A stretch of 64,000 bases of DNA from Desulfatibacillum alkenivorans DSM 16219 (GCF_900142135.1 NZ_FQZU01000023.1:1-64000); one strand, 5' to 3'; counted from the first letter of the stretch, positions 43,470 to 52,832 are shown. Program-made: numbers and translations. Notes: a model not told the origin generated them from the letters alone.

Positions 43470-45653
43470 TCACGCAAAGCCCAATAATTGTCCGCCCTGG
43501 TAGATGATGAAAGCGACCACCCAGGCCAGGGTCGTGCTGTAGCCTATGGAAAAAGCGGTCCATTTCCATGAGTTGGTTTCCTGCTTGATGGCCGAAACCG
43601 TGGCGATGCACGGCACGTAAAGGAGGATGAAGGCCATCATGGAAAATGCGGACAGGGGCGTCATGCCGGATTTTTTCATGGCGTCGGCCAGGCCTTGATC
43701 CGTGTCGTCCTTGGTCGCATGAAGCACGCCCAGGGTGGAAATGACGATTTCCTTGGCCACAAAGCCCGTAAACAGGGCCACCCCGCCTTTCCAGTCAATG
43801 CCCACAGGCGCGAAGACCGGCCCGAAGAACCTGCCGATCCGGCCCAGGTAGGAGTTTTCCTTGGCGGCGGCCGTGTACTCGATTTCCAGGGCGGCCAGGG
43901 CTTTGTCCTTTTCCATCTCCCGGACTTTTACAGCCTGCCTGGAGGCGTCCGGCTTGCGTACGGCAAAGGTTTTTTCCATCTGCTGCCTTTTGATTTCGTA
44001 TTGCCTGGCAAGTTGGGGATCGTTGGGGAAGGTGGACAGGGCCCATACGATGATGGAGCCCACCAGAATCACCCCGCCCATTTTTTTCAAAAACATCTTG
44101 CTCCGGTCCCACATGTGGATCATGAGGCTTTTGATCATGGGCGCGCGATAGGGCGGAAGCTCCATAACAAAGGGCGCTACGCTGCCTTTGAGCAAGGTGT
44201 TGCGGAAAATCCTGCCCATGACGATGGCCAGCACAATGCCCAAAAGATAAATGCTGAAAATGACGGTGCCGGCTTTCTCGGCGAAAAAAGCGCCTGCCAG
44301 CAGCACGTACACGGGCAATCGAGCCGAACACGACATGAACGGGTTGATTAAAATGGTCAGAATCCGGTCTTTTTCGTTTTCCAGGGTGCGGGCCGCCATA
44401 ATGGCGGGCACGTTGCATCCAAAGCCCATGAGCATGGGAATGAAGGACTTGCCGTGGAGCCCCACCAGGTGCATGACCTTGTCCATCAAAAACGCGGCCC
44501 GGGCCATATAGCCCGTGTCTTCGAACAAGGCTATGCAGAAAAACAGAATCAGGATGTTGGGCAGAAACACCAGCACGGAGCCCACCCCGGCTATAATGCC
44601 GTTGACCACCAGGTCCTGGATCATGCCGGAGGGTAAAATGCGGGTCATGCCCAGGGAAAGCAATTCCACGCCGTGCTCGATCCACGCCTGGGGATAAGCG
44701 CCCAGGGTGAAGGTAAGCTGGAACATGGCCCAGATGAAAAAGAAAAAGATGGGAAAGCCCAAAATCCGGTTGGTGAGAAGCAGGTCGATGTTCCGGGACA
44801 CGTCCACCCGTTTGATGGACGACCTCTTGACCACCTCCCGCACGATGCCGGCGATAAACCCGTACCGCTGCTCGGTCATGAGGATTTCCGGCTCGTCGTC
44901 GAACAGGTTGGAAATCCGCTCGCGCTGACGGGCGGTTTCCTCCAGGATCGGGCCCGCCTTGTCGCCCAGAGCCTTGACCGCCATGTCCCTCACCACTTCG
45001 TCGTCTTCGATGAGCTTGATGGCGGTCCACCGGGGATTGTACGGAAAATCCTTGTCCTCCACGGCCTGGAGCAGGTCGCGCACCACGGCCACGCCGTCCT
45101 CGATGTCCCGGCTGTACCTGACCCGACGCTCCGCACGCGGGCCCTGGCCGGTTTCCGCCACCTGGATGATATTTTTCAGCAGCTCGGCCGTTCCCTCGTT
45201 CCGGTTGCCCACCGTGGAGATGACCGGCACTTCCAGCAGGGAGGAGAGCTTTTCCTCGTCAATGACAATGCCCTTGTCCTTGGCCAGATCCGCCATGTTC
45301 AGGACGAAAAGGACCTTGGCGTCCAGCTCGCGCAACTGGGTGGCAAGATACAGGCTGCGGTCCAGGTTGGAAGAGTCGATGATGTCCACCACCACGTCCG
45401 GGCGGTTTTCCAGGATGAAGTTTCTGGCCACGATTTCCTCGATGGAAAAGGTGGTCAGACTGTAGGTCCCGGGCAGGTCCACCACGGTCAGGTCGTAATC
45501 GCCGAAGCGCACATGGCCTTCTTTTTTCTCCACGGTCACGCCGGGCCAGTTGCCGACTTTCTGGCGCGTGCCCGTAATATTGTTGAAGGTGGTGGTCTTG
45601 CCCGAATTGGGGTTGCCCGCCAGGGCTATAGTCAGTTTTTTTCGCGCGGCCAT
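43470..45653 (-). CDS. feoB: Ferrous iron transport protein B
   Basis: 727 residues from the ATG at 45653, coupled to feoA by TAATG. The N-terminal G domain has GNPNSGKTT (G1), DLPGTYSLTTFS (G3) and NMADLAKDKG (G4). The membrane part has the Gate motifs around FLMDKVMHLVGLHGKSFIPM and GFGCNVPAIMAARTLENEKD, and CSARLPVYVLLAGAFF. About 80 extra residues (REMEKDKALAALEIEYTAAA) form a loop before the last helices. FeoB moves ferrous iron across the inner membrane with GTP binding. Together with feoA and the Fur-FeoA gene it forms an iron-uptake operon. Confidence 0.96.
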   Translation of the reverse strand: MAARKKLTIALAGNPNSGKTTTFNNITGTRQKVGNWPGVTVEKKEGHVRFGDYDLTVVDLPGTYSLTTFSIEEIVARNFILENRPDVVVDIIDSSNLDRSLYLATQLRELDAKVLFVLNMADLAKDKGIVIDEEKLSSLLEVPVISTVGNRNEGTAELLKNIIQVAETGQGPRAERRVRYSRDIEDGVAVVRDLLQAVEDKDFPYNPRWTAIKLIEDDEVVRDMAVKALGDKAGPILEETARQRERISNLFDDEPEILMTEQRYGFIAGIVREVVKRSSIKRVDVSRNIDLLLTNRILGFPIFFFFIWAMFQLTFTLGAYPQAWIEHGVELLSLGMTRILPSGMIQDLVVNGIIAGVGSVLVFLPNILILFFCIALFEDTGYMARAAFLMDKVMHLVGLHGKSFIPMLMGFGCNVPAIMAARTLENEKDRILTILINPFMSCSARLPVYVLLAGAFFAEKAGTVIFSIYLLGIVLAIVMGRIFRNTLLKGSVAPFVMELPPYRAPMIKSLMIHMWDRSKMFLKKMGGVILVGSIIVWALSTFPNDPQLARQYEIKRQQMEKTFAVRKPDASRQAVKVREMEKDKALAALEIEYTAAAKENSYLGRIGRFFGPVFAPVGIDWKGGVALFTGFVAKEIVISTLGVLHATKDDTDQGLADAMKKSGMTPLSAFSMMAFILLYVPCIATVSAIKQETNSWKWTAFSIGYSTTLAWVVAFIIYQGGQLLGFA

Positions 45654-45877
45654 TATGCGTCTTCCATGACTATGTGGGCCGCTTCCTCTACCCGCAGGGA
45701 GACGTGGCACCCGTTCAAGGTGACTTCCAGGGGATCTTTCAAGGGGGCGTATTTTTCAACAAACAGGCTGGCGCCTTTTAAAAAACCCATTTCAAGAAGA
45801 CGCCTGCGAAAAGCGCCCGCGCCGCCAACCTTGGCGATGACGCCTTCTTGGCCTTCTTTCATTTCGCTCAATAACAT
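45653..45877 (-). CDS. feoA: Ferrous iron transport protein A
   Basis: 74 residues, a single SH3-like FeoA domain: MKEGQEGVIAKVGGAGAFRR, LLEMGFLKGASLFVEKYAPL and DPLEVTLNGCHVSLRVEEAA. FeoA is a small cytoplasmic partner needed by FeoB in many bacteria. It starts three bases after the Fur-FeoA stop and overlaps feoB by one base, so all three are translated from one mRNA. Confidence 0.93.
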   Translation of the reverse strand: MLLSEMKEGQEGVIAKVGGAGAFRRRLLEMGFLKGASLFVEKYAPLKDPLEVTLNGCHVSLRVEEAAHIVMEDA

Positions 45878-45880
45878 GGA

Positions 45881-46606
45881 TCACCTATTGCCGTTTACGG
45901 GTTCCACCAAAATCTTCTGGGCTAGCCCCCTGCCCAGGGCCATGCGCCGCCCTTCCACGGAGACCACCACCTGGCCGCGGCCGTCGGAGGTGATCACCTC
46001 CAGGGCGTCTCCGGTGCGCAATCCCATGGTCAACAGGCGATGCCGGAACTTGGCGCAGCCGGTCGTGTCCCGGATGACGGCTTTTTCCCCCACCTTGGCC
46101 ATGGCCAGGGGGAGGAGCTTGACCCTCTCCGTATAGCACTTGGAGCACAACCCGTAGATTTCCAGCCTGTGCTGGAGCATATGGAACCCGTAAGAAGCGG
46201 CCGCCTGTTTCTGGACCGCTTCCAGCTGGTCGTGTACGAATTCGGTAATGGATCCGCACTTGGTGCAGATCATGTGGTCGTGATGCTGGCCCAGATGCAG
46301 ATGCTCGTAGGTGCTGTTCCGGCCCTCGAAATCATGCTTGCAGGCGAAACCGTACCGGCACATGAGCCGAAGCGTCTCCCGCACAAAATCAGGGTCGAAG
46401 TTGTACCCCGCCTTTTCCAGAAGGTCCATCAACTGAACCGAGGTGATGTGATCCTCGGTTTGCAGAAAAACCCGCAAAATGGCCAGACGGTCTTCCACGT
46501 CCTCTATGCCTTCGTCGGAGAACAGCCTTGCAAACTGCTTCTCCTCCAGGCTATGGACGCTCTGGCAAGTGTCGGGCATGGCCGTGGGAGCGAATCTAAA
46601 TTTCAT
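45881..46606 (-). CDS. Fur-family regulator fused to a FeoA domain
   Basis: 241 residues. Residues 1-160 form a Fur repressor: winged helix (EDRLAILRVFLQTEDHITSV, LMDLLEKAGYNFDPDFVRET), the His-rich metal site GQHHDHMICTKCGSI (107-121) and the structural Cys pairs C114/C117 and C154/C157. Residues 165-241 form a FeoA-like SH3 domain (CAKFRHRLLTMGLRTGDALE, VVVSVEGRRMALGRGLAQKI). Fur normally ends near 150. The fusion could let the regulator sense or contact FeoB directly, besides repressing the feo operon that it heads. This is inference; both domains are clearly recognisable. Confidence 0.9.
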   Translation of the reverse strand: MKFRFAPTAMPDTCQSVHSLEEKQFARLFSDEGIEDVEDRLAILRVFLQTEDHITSVQLMDLLEKAGYNFDPDFVRETLRLMCRYGFACKHDFEGRNSTYEHLHLGQHHDHMICTKCGSITEFVHDQLEAVQKQAAASYGFHMLQHRLEIYGLCSKCYTERVKLLPLAMAKVGEKAVIRDTTGCAKFRHRLLTMGLRTGDALEVITSDGRGQVVVSVEGRRMALGRGLAQKILVEPVNGNR

Positions 46607-46661
46607 CAGGCGCCTTATATCGATCAGCAGCCGGCGCGCAGGAGCGCCGGGCCGGAAATTA

Positions 46662-46904
46662 TCAGTCCACTCCGGGAACGTTGTAAGTGGTGCAGGAACC
46701 CGAAGAGCAATTGCGGGTTTCCGAGCTCATGCTGCTTTTGGGGCCGCCGCCGCTTCCCATGGCGAAATTGGTGGAGGACATGATTCTTTCAATATTGGGG
46801 GATTGGCACTTTTTGCATTCCATGGCGACGGTGTCGTCGGAATTGACGCAAAGGACCTCAAAAACCTCGTTGCACTCCATGCACTTGAACTCGTAAATCG
46901 GCAT
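46662..46904 (-). CDS. FmdB-type zinc ribbon protein
   Basis: 80 residues from the ATG at 46904 (GGAG eight bases upstream), starting MPIYEFKCMECNEVFEVLCV. A zinc ribbon with Cys8, Cys11, Cys30 and Cys33 is followed by a low-complexity Ser/Gly-rich tail. The FmdB family has no firm function; the name comes from a formamidase operon. It sits 55 bases upstream of the Fur-FeoA gene and may be co-transcribed. A second member is at 62595-62789. Confidence 0.85.
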   Translation of the reverse strand: MPIYEFKCMECNEVFEVLCVNSDDTVAMECKKCQSPNIERIMSSTNFAMGSGGGPKSSMSSETRNCSSGSCTTYNVPGVD

Positions 46905-47064
46905 GACAAATCTCCGAATCAGGCCCAAACCCCCTTCCTGCACTAGCCAAAGGGGCGGCCTATGTTATATACTTTTCTCGAAAAACGGCCTAAGGCCGCA
47001 TAAAAAGGGCGAATAATCTCCCAATGTTTGGCGAGCCTAGCACGGCCCGCCAAAACAAGCTAAC

Positions 47065-47094
47065 AGTATATAATCATTTCATGCGATTTGTCAA
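47065..47094 (-). promoter_or_regulatory. Candidate promoter of the fmdB-fur-feo operon
   Basis: On the minus strand TTGACA (47094-47089), an 18-base spacer and TATACT (47070-47065). Both boxes are near consensus. It overlaps nothing but lies just after the methyltransferase stop, about 160 bases before fmdB. A small GCGGCC...GGCCG hairpin with T residues at about 46984-47000 lies between and may end the upstream transcript. Confidence 0.45.
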
Positions 47095-47099
47095 AATCT

Positions 47100-48005
47100 T
47101 CAAGTTTTTGGAGAGGTGACCGCTTTGACCAGATTCAGGTAGGCGTGCTGCCTGCCCAACAGGCGGCCTTTTTCGTCGCAAAGGTAGGCGCGGGCCGCGT
47201 CCTTGGGCGCCATGTGGCGGATTAACTGAAGGCCCCGCTTTCCTAAAAATCGTTCAATCTCGTTTTCTTCAATCCCGTAAATAAAGGGTTCCCCCCGTTC
47301 CGGCCCCCGTTTTAAAACCTTTTGGGCGCCGTAGGGCTTGGTGCGGCCTTCCAAAGCCGCTTTCTGAAAATAATCGAAAACCAGGGAACTGCCCGCGGGA
47401 GAGGCCTCACGGACAAAAGCCAGCACCTTGTCCACGGAGTCGGCGTCCAGATAATAACAGACGCCTTCCCAGAAAAACAAAGTTTTTGCTTCGGGATCGT
47501 AGGACGCGCCGTTCTGCAGCAGGGCTTCTTCCAGGGTGGTTTTGTTAAAATCGATGGGGACGTAGCTCACGTGCCCGGGCAGTCCGCCCCAATGCTCCTC
47601 AACCTTGGCGGTCTTCCACGCCTGGCTTTCCGGTGTGTCCAGTTCGATGATCCGGGCGTTAGCCTTAAGAATTTCACGCTCGAACCGGAACGCCCGGGTG
47701 TCGTTGCCCGCGCCCATGATCAGCACCTGGCTGACGCCGTCCTCCAAGGCTTGGAGCAGGGCTTCGTCCCCAAACTGAATCCGGGAAATCTGATAAAAAT
47801 AAGCCCCGGGGCTGACCTTTCTCAAGACCGCCTTGGCCCACCAGGGCCGGGCCGCCAACATCAGTTTTTGATGCGCCGGGCTGAGGAACTTGGGCGCCAG
47901 ATAGTCCGGGTTGCGAAGCTGGGGATGGCGTTCATACTGGGACAAAGCCCGCAAAAAGGTGCACCCCTGGGAACTGGAACTGGGACGTAAATCGCTGCTT
48001 GCCAT
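47100..48005 (-). CDS. Class I SAM-dependent methyltransferase, LCMT/PPM-like
   Basis: 301 residues from the ATG at 48005, with GGAAGGAAG upstream. The order QLRNPDYLAPKFLSPAHQKL, VLIMGAGNDTRAFRFE (SAM loop), RIIELDTPESQAWKTAKVEE and TLFFWEGVCYYLDADSVDKV matches the family annotated as putative S-adenosyl-L-methionine-dependent methyltransferases (leucine carboxyl methyltransferase-like). The substrate is unknown; relatives are linked to polyketide and lipid pathways in other organisms. It stands apart from its neighbours by its own promoter region. Confidence 0.82.
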   Translation of the reverse strand: MASSDLRPSSSSQGCTFLRALSQYERHPQLRNPDYLAPKFLSPAHQKLMLAARPWWAKAVLRKVSPGAYFYQISRIQFGDEALLQALEDGVSQVLIMGAGNDTRAFRFEREILKANARIIELDTPESQAWKTAKVEEHWGGLPGHVSYVPIDFNKTTLEEALLQNGASYDPEAKTLFFWEGVCYYLDADSVDKVLAFVREASPAGSSLVFDYFQKAALEGRTKPYGAQKVLKRGPERGEPFIYGIEENEIERFLGKRGLQLIRHMAPKDAARAYLCDEKGRLLGRQHAYLNLVKAVTSPKT

Positions 48006-48111
48006 AGCTTCCTTCCACAAAAAAGCTAAAAATACCAACCAAAAAAGAACATAACTATGGCGTCAATCATGACATAAGTGGAATAAAATGTAAAGCAGGC
48101 GCCTGCGCCGT

Positions 48112-49068
48112 CTAAGGAATAATCCCTTTCGACCTCAGCATGATTTCAATGGTCTCCCGGGTGGAGTAGGTGTACTTGAATCCCAGGTCCATGAGCTTGG
48201 TCGTATCCAGCACCCACGGGTATTGGACGAAATCCAGGAAGGATTCCGGCGCCTTCAGAATGGGCAGGCCCAAAGCCCAGGTGGTCCTGAAAATCGCTCC
48301 CATCAAGGACGGCGTCAAGGGCGCGGCCGGCTTCCCGGACAAGGCGTTGACCTCGGACAACGTCATGGTGTCGGGCGGGGCCAGGTTGTAAGGCCCGCGG
48401 GCTTCCTTTTTCAACAGAAACATCAGGGCTGCAACCACGTCGTCCTCGTGCACGAACTGAAGCTGCGGAGACGGGCAGCCTTTCAGGTCCATGGCGATGG
48501 GCAGGGTGAAAAGCTGGCTGATGTAATTGTCCACGTTGGGGCCGTAGATGATGCAGGGCCGCACCCAGGACGTGACGATATCCGGGTTTTCCTCCACGAA
48601 TTCGGCCAGGATGGCCTCCACGTCCGCTTTGTCCCGGGCGTATTGGAAGCCGGGATGCCGGCGGATGGGATCGTCCTCCGTAATGGGGATGGGATTGTCC
48701 GGCCACGCGCCGTAGGCCGTGCCGCTGCTGGTGACCAGCACCTGCTTGACGCCGGCGTTCTTGGCGGCTTCCAGCACGTTTTTCGTTCCGTCCACATTGA
48801 TTTTGCGCATGCCCACGCTGTCGTGGGAGGGCTGCAGCACATAAGCCAGGTGCACGATCACGTCCGGCTGGATTTCGTCAATCCACTCGGCAAGGGCCGG
48901 ATCGTTCACGTCCATTTTGCGGAATTCGCCCTTGGCGAACTTGTACAAGGGCTCCTTCACGTCCATGCCGTAAAATTTGCCGCAATAAGTTCCCCGGTCC
49001 AGCTCCCTGCATAAACACTGGCCCACGTATCCGCTCATGCCGGTCACAAAAACCTTTTTCCGTTTCAT
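48112..49068 (-). CDS. NAD-dependent epimerase/dehydratase (extended SDR)
   Basis: 318 residues. The dinucleotide loop is FVTGMSGYVGQCLC, the serine segment VTSSGTAYGAWPDNPIPITE, and the catalytic pair YARDKADVEAI (Y-A-R-D-K). PTTWALGLP-type C-terminal residues (RTTWALGLPILKAPESFLDF) suggest a small-molecule rather than nucleotide-sugar substrate, but this is uncertain. GGGGGGAAG lies before the ATG. It is divergent from no gene and is flanked by the methyltransferase and the kinase, without tight spacing. Confidence 0.82.
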   Translation of the reverse strand: MKRKKVFVTGMSGYVGQCLCRELDRGTYCGKFYGMDVKEPLYKFAKGEFRKMDVNDPALAEWIDEIQPDVIVHLAYVLQPSHDSVGMRKINVDGTKNVLEAAKNAGVKQVLVTSSGTAYGAWPDNPIPITEDDPIRRHPGFQYARDKADVEAILAEFVEENPDIVTSWVRPCIIYGPNVDNYISQLFTLPIAMDLKGCPSPQLQFVHEDDVVAALMFLLKKEARGPYNLAPPDTMTLSEVNALSGKPAAPLTPSLMGAIFRTTWALGLPILKAPESFLDFVQYPWVLDTTKLMDLGFKYTYSTRETIEIMLRSKGIIP

Positions 49069-49344
49069 GGCTTCCCCCCTTGTTTGCAGAATTGTATGGG
49101 TGATTTTTCAACAGACGGAGCATTATACTAACAGCTTTCAATCAGATCGTCCATAAGCATGTGGAGGTTGCTGCAGGGCGTAAGGCAAAAAGGAAAATAT
49201 GGCGGCGGCCGTGCTGACGAAGGAATTCGGGGAGATGACCTGATCTCTGCTAAAGTTTTCCAAATGGAACGGCCCCAAATGAGATCAGGATCGCGTCCCC
49301 TGAAATCCAATCCGGGAAGTTGAATGAATAAGAATAATGGCGGC
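49069..49344. other. Intergenic stretch without a recognisable feature
   Basis: 276 bases between the SDR start and the kinase stop. Reading frames crossing it are not convincing. The AT-rich part at 49100-49135 may hold the SDR promoter on the minus strand, but no clear boxes were found. Confidence 0.4.
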
Positions 49345-51846
49345 TTATATGGGAATCGCGGGCGGGCCTTCCACGGGCAGGGAAATATGGAACAAGGCGC
49401 CCTGGCCGGGTTCGGATTCCACCCAAATGCTTCCGTTATGCAGCTCCCTAATGATGTGGGTGCATAAATACAGGCCCAGACCGGTGCCTTCCCCTTTCCT
49501 TTTGGTGGTGTAAAAGGGATCGAAAATATGCTCCAGGACATGGGAGGGGATGCCCGGGCCGTTGTCCTGGATTTCCACCACAACCCGGTCGTCTTTGGGA
49601 AAAATGCGGATGTCAAAGCGCGGTTTTTGCGCCGGATCCGTGGTTGCGGCAGCCATGGCCTGGGCGCCGTTTTTCAGGATGTTCAGGAAAACCTGCTGGA
49701 TTTGGCCCGGCTCGCAATAGACTTCCGCAGCCTCGGGCGAAAAGTGTTCCCGCACCTCCATGTTGCGGAAGTTAAAACGCTTTTTCAGGTCGTAGTCGCT
49801 TCTGGCCATGTCCACGGTCTCACGCATGAGCGTCCGCAGGTCGTACACATCGGCCTCGCTTCCGCTTTGCCGGGAGAAGGACAGCATGTTGCGCACGGTT
49901 TTGGCCACCCGCATGCCTTCCTCCCTGATGGAATTCAGAATGCGGGGAATCTCCCTGGCTTCCATGTAGGCGAACAAGCTATCCAGGCTAAAGCCGATTT
50001 TCTTGGCGGCCTTTTCATTGGCGGCCATGGGTTTGGTCAGCCGCTGAATCAAAACCTGGGCGTTTTGCACCACCCCGGCAAGAGGGCTGTTGATCTCGTG
50101 GGCCATGCCCGCCGCCAGGGCGCCCAGGCTGACCATTTTTTCCGACTGGATCAGGATTTCTTCCGATCGCCTGTCTTTGGTGACGTCTTCATGCATGATC
50201 ACCACGTTGCTTAACTTGCCCGTAGCCGTGCAAATGGGGTAAATCCGCGACCGGTAGTATCTTTCCCCGTCCTCCGGTCCATCCTCGCCGCCGCGCAGGG
50301 ACCATTCCTCCAGAAATCCGCCTTCCCCCTTAAAGACTTTTTGGATGGAGGGGAAAATGGGCAGCTTTCGCATGGCCGGAGAGGCGAGGATGTTAAATTC
50401 GGCGCCCGCCACCGGGCCGTAGGTCCCCCAGGTGTCCTTGTGCACCTTGTTGGTCTGTACAAGATTGCCTTTGGGATCGTACAACTCGATCACCATGGGC
50501 GACTGTTCGATCATGCTTCTGAAACGATGCTCGCTGACCTCCAGCTCCTCGTGCAGGACCGTCAGTTCCGTGTTCCGGTCCTCAATGGTTTTATTGACGG
50601 AATGCAGGGCTTCATTGGCTTCCACCAATTCCACGTTTTTACGGCGGATTTTGGTTTCCGACAATTCCAGGCGCTGTTTCATGACATTGACTTTGTCGGC
50701 CAGGCCTATGGAAAAGGTCAGCATAAGCCACGCGGAGCTTACGGGCAAAACCCATTTGGAAACCGCGCCGGGAGGCAGAAATCCCAAAAAAGTCAGTATG
50801 GACAGAAATCCCGAAACCAGGATAAAACAATATCCGGCGGTCAGGAACACAGCCTGTCTGTCCATTTTTAGGCTCAGATAAATCAGGAGGGCGAAAAGCA
50901 GCACGCACGCCGCCATGCCGTGTAGGATCAAAATCTGGATGATGTTTGCAAAGCCCGCCCACGGTCCGGCGACCATATACACAAGGCCGGGAACCATCAT
51001 GGTCCAGAAGATTATCCGGTGGATTGCCGGATGCCTCTTTTTCGTCCCGAGAAAGGACGTGGTGAACAGAGCCGATAAAAAGAGGTTCAGCGCCAAAGAA
51101 AGGACTAAGACGAGGTCCGTCAGTCGACCCGTCTCGCTGCAAAAAAATTGGGATATAAAGCCTTTGTGCGCCAACCCGATCAAAAGGAATGACAACCCGT
51201 AAAACACGAGATAAAGAAAGTTTTTATCCCGGGTGATTGAAAACACGCTCAGGTTATAAAGCCCGGCCATTATGATGCATCCGTAAATAAGCCAGATAAG
51301 GGAGTTCTCTCTGACGGAGGCGGAGGTCAAACCCGGGCCGCTGAAAAGATTGGCTTGGAATTCAATGGCGCCTTTTGATTGAATTCTCAAATAGCATGTT
51401 TGTTCTCCCTGCGGGAGGTCCATGGAAAACACATGATTTCTGTGCTTGACGTTTCGCTGGCTGAAAGGAACGCTGTCTCCGCCTTTCAGAAAGTGGAATC
51501 CTCCTTTTTCATCCGGGACGTACAAGTCCACATGGTCCAAAGTGGGAAAGTCTATTTCCAAAAACATTCTGGCGCTCTTGGGGCCGGGGTTTTTGAAAAC
51601 CATACGGAACCAGTAAGCCGATTTTGAATAGCCTATATTGAAGTACGAAGCCTTGTTTTGCTTCCAATCCAGCCCGCTTTTGGACGCTTGGTCGATCGTC
51701 ATGGCGCCGCTTGGATCTTCCAGCACGTCAAGCATGGACGTGAGGGGCGCTCGCCCGACGCCGTCGCCGACGCGCACAGGCGCCGCGCTCCAGCCTAAGC
51801 TGGACAAGATGGGAAAAAACAGAATTATGACTATGATACGTTGCAT
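49345..51846 (-). CDS. 7TMR-DISM sensor histidine kinase
   Basis: 833 residues. A signal peptide (about 1-21) is followed by a periplasmic 7TMR-DISMED2 domain (about 25-170, YWFRMVFKNPGPKSARMFLE and QTCYLRIQSKGAIEFQANLF), seven membrane helices (about 180-380), a coiled coil (about 385-440), a PAS domain (about 445-570), a HisKA domain with GALAAGMAHEINSPLAGVVQ, and an HATPase domain (EIQDNGPGIPSH, GEGTGLGLYLC). It lacks a receiver domain. DISMED2 often binds carbohydrates, so a surface-sugar or cell-wall signal is possible. No response regulator gene is adjacent. Confidence 0.93.
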   Translation of the reverse strand: MQRIIVIILFFPILSSLGWSAAPVRVGDGVGRAPLTSMLDVLEDPSGAMTIDQASKSGLDWKQNKASYFNIGYSKSAYWFRMVFKNPGPKSARMFLEIDFPTLDHVDLYVPDEKGGFHFLKGGDSVPFSQRNVKHRNHVFSMDLPQGEQTCYLRIQSKGAIEFQANLFSGPGLTSASVRENSLIWLIYGCIIMAGLYNLSVFSITRDKNFLYLVFYGLSFLLIGLAHKGFISQFFCSETGRLTDLVLVLSLALNLFLSALFTTSFLGTKKRHPAIHRIIFWTMMVPGLVYMVAGPWAGFANIIQILILHGMAACVLLFALLIYLSLKMDRQAVFLTAGYCFILVSGFLSILTFLGFLPPGAVSKWVLPVSSAWLMLTFSIGLADKVNVMKQRLELSETKIRRKNVELVEANEALHSVNKTIEDRNTELTVLHEELEVSEHRFRSMIEQSPMVIELYDPKGNLVQTNKVHKDTWGTYGPVAGAEFNILASPAMRKLPIFPSIQKVFKGEGGFLEEWSLRGGEDGPEDGERYYRSRIYPICTATGKLSNVVIMHEDVTKDRRSEEILIQSEKMVSLGALAAGMAHEINSPLAGVVQNAQVLIQRLTKPMAANEKAAKKIGFSLDSLFAYMEAREIPRILNSIREEGMRVAKTVRNMLSFSRQSGSEADVYDLRTLMRETVDMARSDYDLKKRFNFRNMEVREHFSPEAAEVYCEPGQIQQVFLNILKNGAQAMAAATTDPAQKPRFDIRIFPKDDRVVVEIQDNGPGIPSHVLEHIFDPFYTTKRKGEGTGLGLYLCTHIIRELHNGSIWVESEPGQGALFHISLPVEGPPAIPI

Positions 51847-51949
51847 GGCGGCAAATCCCGGAAAAACCTAAAGCCAGTATAAGGCTGCAGAAGTGATGAA
51901 AGCAAGTTTTAAGCCAGGGATTGAAAAAGCCTGAAAAAAGAACCAAGTC

Positions 51950-51978
51950 TTTTCAAGCAATGATCCCAATGATACAAT
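51950..51978 (+). promoter_or_regulatory. Candidate promoter of the DUF169-TPR-DUF169-HD operon
   Basis: TTTTCA (51950-51955), a 17-base spacer and TACAAT (51973-51978), 47 bases before the first ATG. Matches are 4 of 6 and 5 of 6. Confidence 0.4.
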
Positions 51979-52025
51979 GAACATAGAAACTATTCAATAC
52001 CATTAAGGAATGGGAGGGGGAGGTC

Positions 52026-52832
52026 ATGAAGGATTTGAACGAGTGCCACGAGGCGGGACGCAGGTTTGAACAATATCTGCGCGTTTCCACCTTTCCCCTG
52101 GCTGTGCGCCTTATGCGCTCCGAAGAGGAAATCCAGCCCGGTTTCAAAAGGCCTTCCAAGGACCTGGGCCTCCAAAATTTTGTGTGCCAGAATTTTAAAA
52201 TGGTCCGCACCTACGGATGGACCATGGCGGTCACGCCGGAGGATACAAACTGCCATCTGGCCAGGCTGGTTTACGGCTGGGACGAGCAGGACGAGGATTA
52301 CATGGAAACCGGCCATAAGTTCAACATCGGCCTCTACGCCAAGGACATGGAAACCTCTCTCAAGCTGGAGGAAAACATCTTTCGGCTGGAAGGAAAATAC
52401 CCCGGCCTGATCATCTCCCCCCTGGCGCGGACCAAGGTCGCTCCGGACGTGGTGCTGATTTATTGCCTGCCGGCTCAGGCCACTCGGTTGATTCAAAGCT
52501 ACTTGTATATGAAGGGCGGCGCCCTGGAGTTTTCGTCCACAGGCCGCATCGGCTCCTGCCACGAGGGCGTGGCCAAAACCATGCTGACCCAAAAGCCTCA
52601 GTTTGTGGTCCTTGGCAACGGAGACAGGGTGTGGGGCGGCGCCCAGGACTCGGAAGTCATGTTTACTTGCCCGGCGGACCAACTGGACATTATGCTGGAA
52701 GGCCTGGAAGCCACCCACGCCGCGGGCTTGCGCTATCCCATACCGTCTTATATGAATTACGCCCCGGGTTTTCAGGCGGATTTCAAGGAAAAGGCCCTGG
52801 AACGGGCCGGAGGAACCATCATCAAGGAATGA
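52026..52832 (+). CDS. DUF169 domain protein (first of two)
   Basis: 268 residues. The layout (FPLAVRLMRSEEEIQPGFKR, then CQNFKMVRTYGWTMAVTPED with NCHLARLVYG, then ARTKVAPDVVLIYCLPAQAT and SCHEGVAKTMLTQKPQFVVL) is that of the DUF169/COG2043 family. Conserved Cys residues (in VCQNF, TNCHLA and SCHEG) could bind a metal or cluster; this is inferred. No signal peptide is seen. A very strong ribosome site (GGGAGGGGGAGG) precedes the ATG. It is the first gene of a four-gene operon; the next gene overlaps it by four bases. No reaction is established for the family. Confidence 0.82.
   Translation: MKDLNECHEAGRRFEQYLRVSTFPLAVRLMRSEEEIQPGFKRPSKDLGLQNFVCQNFKMVRTYGWTMAVTPEDTNCHLARLVYGWDEQDEDYMETGHKFNIGLYAKDMETSLKLEENIFRLEGKYPGLIISPLARTKVAPDVVLIYCLPAQATRLIQSYLYMKGGALEFSSTGRIGSCHEGVAKTMLTQKPQFVVLGNGDRVWGGAQDSEVMFTCPADQLDIMLEGLEATHAAGLRYPIPSYMNYAPGFQADFKEKALERAGGTIIKE

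Noticed and set aside
52463-52828. An N-terminal extension of the TPR protein
   Set aside because: It lies within the DUF169 coding region in another frame; the ATGA-coupled start at 52829 yields a proper membrane anchor.
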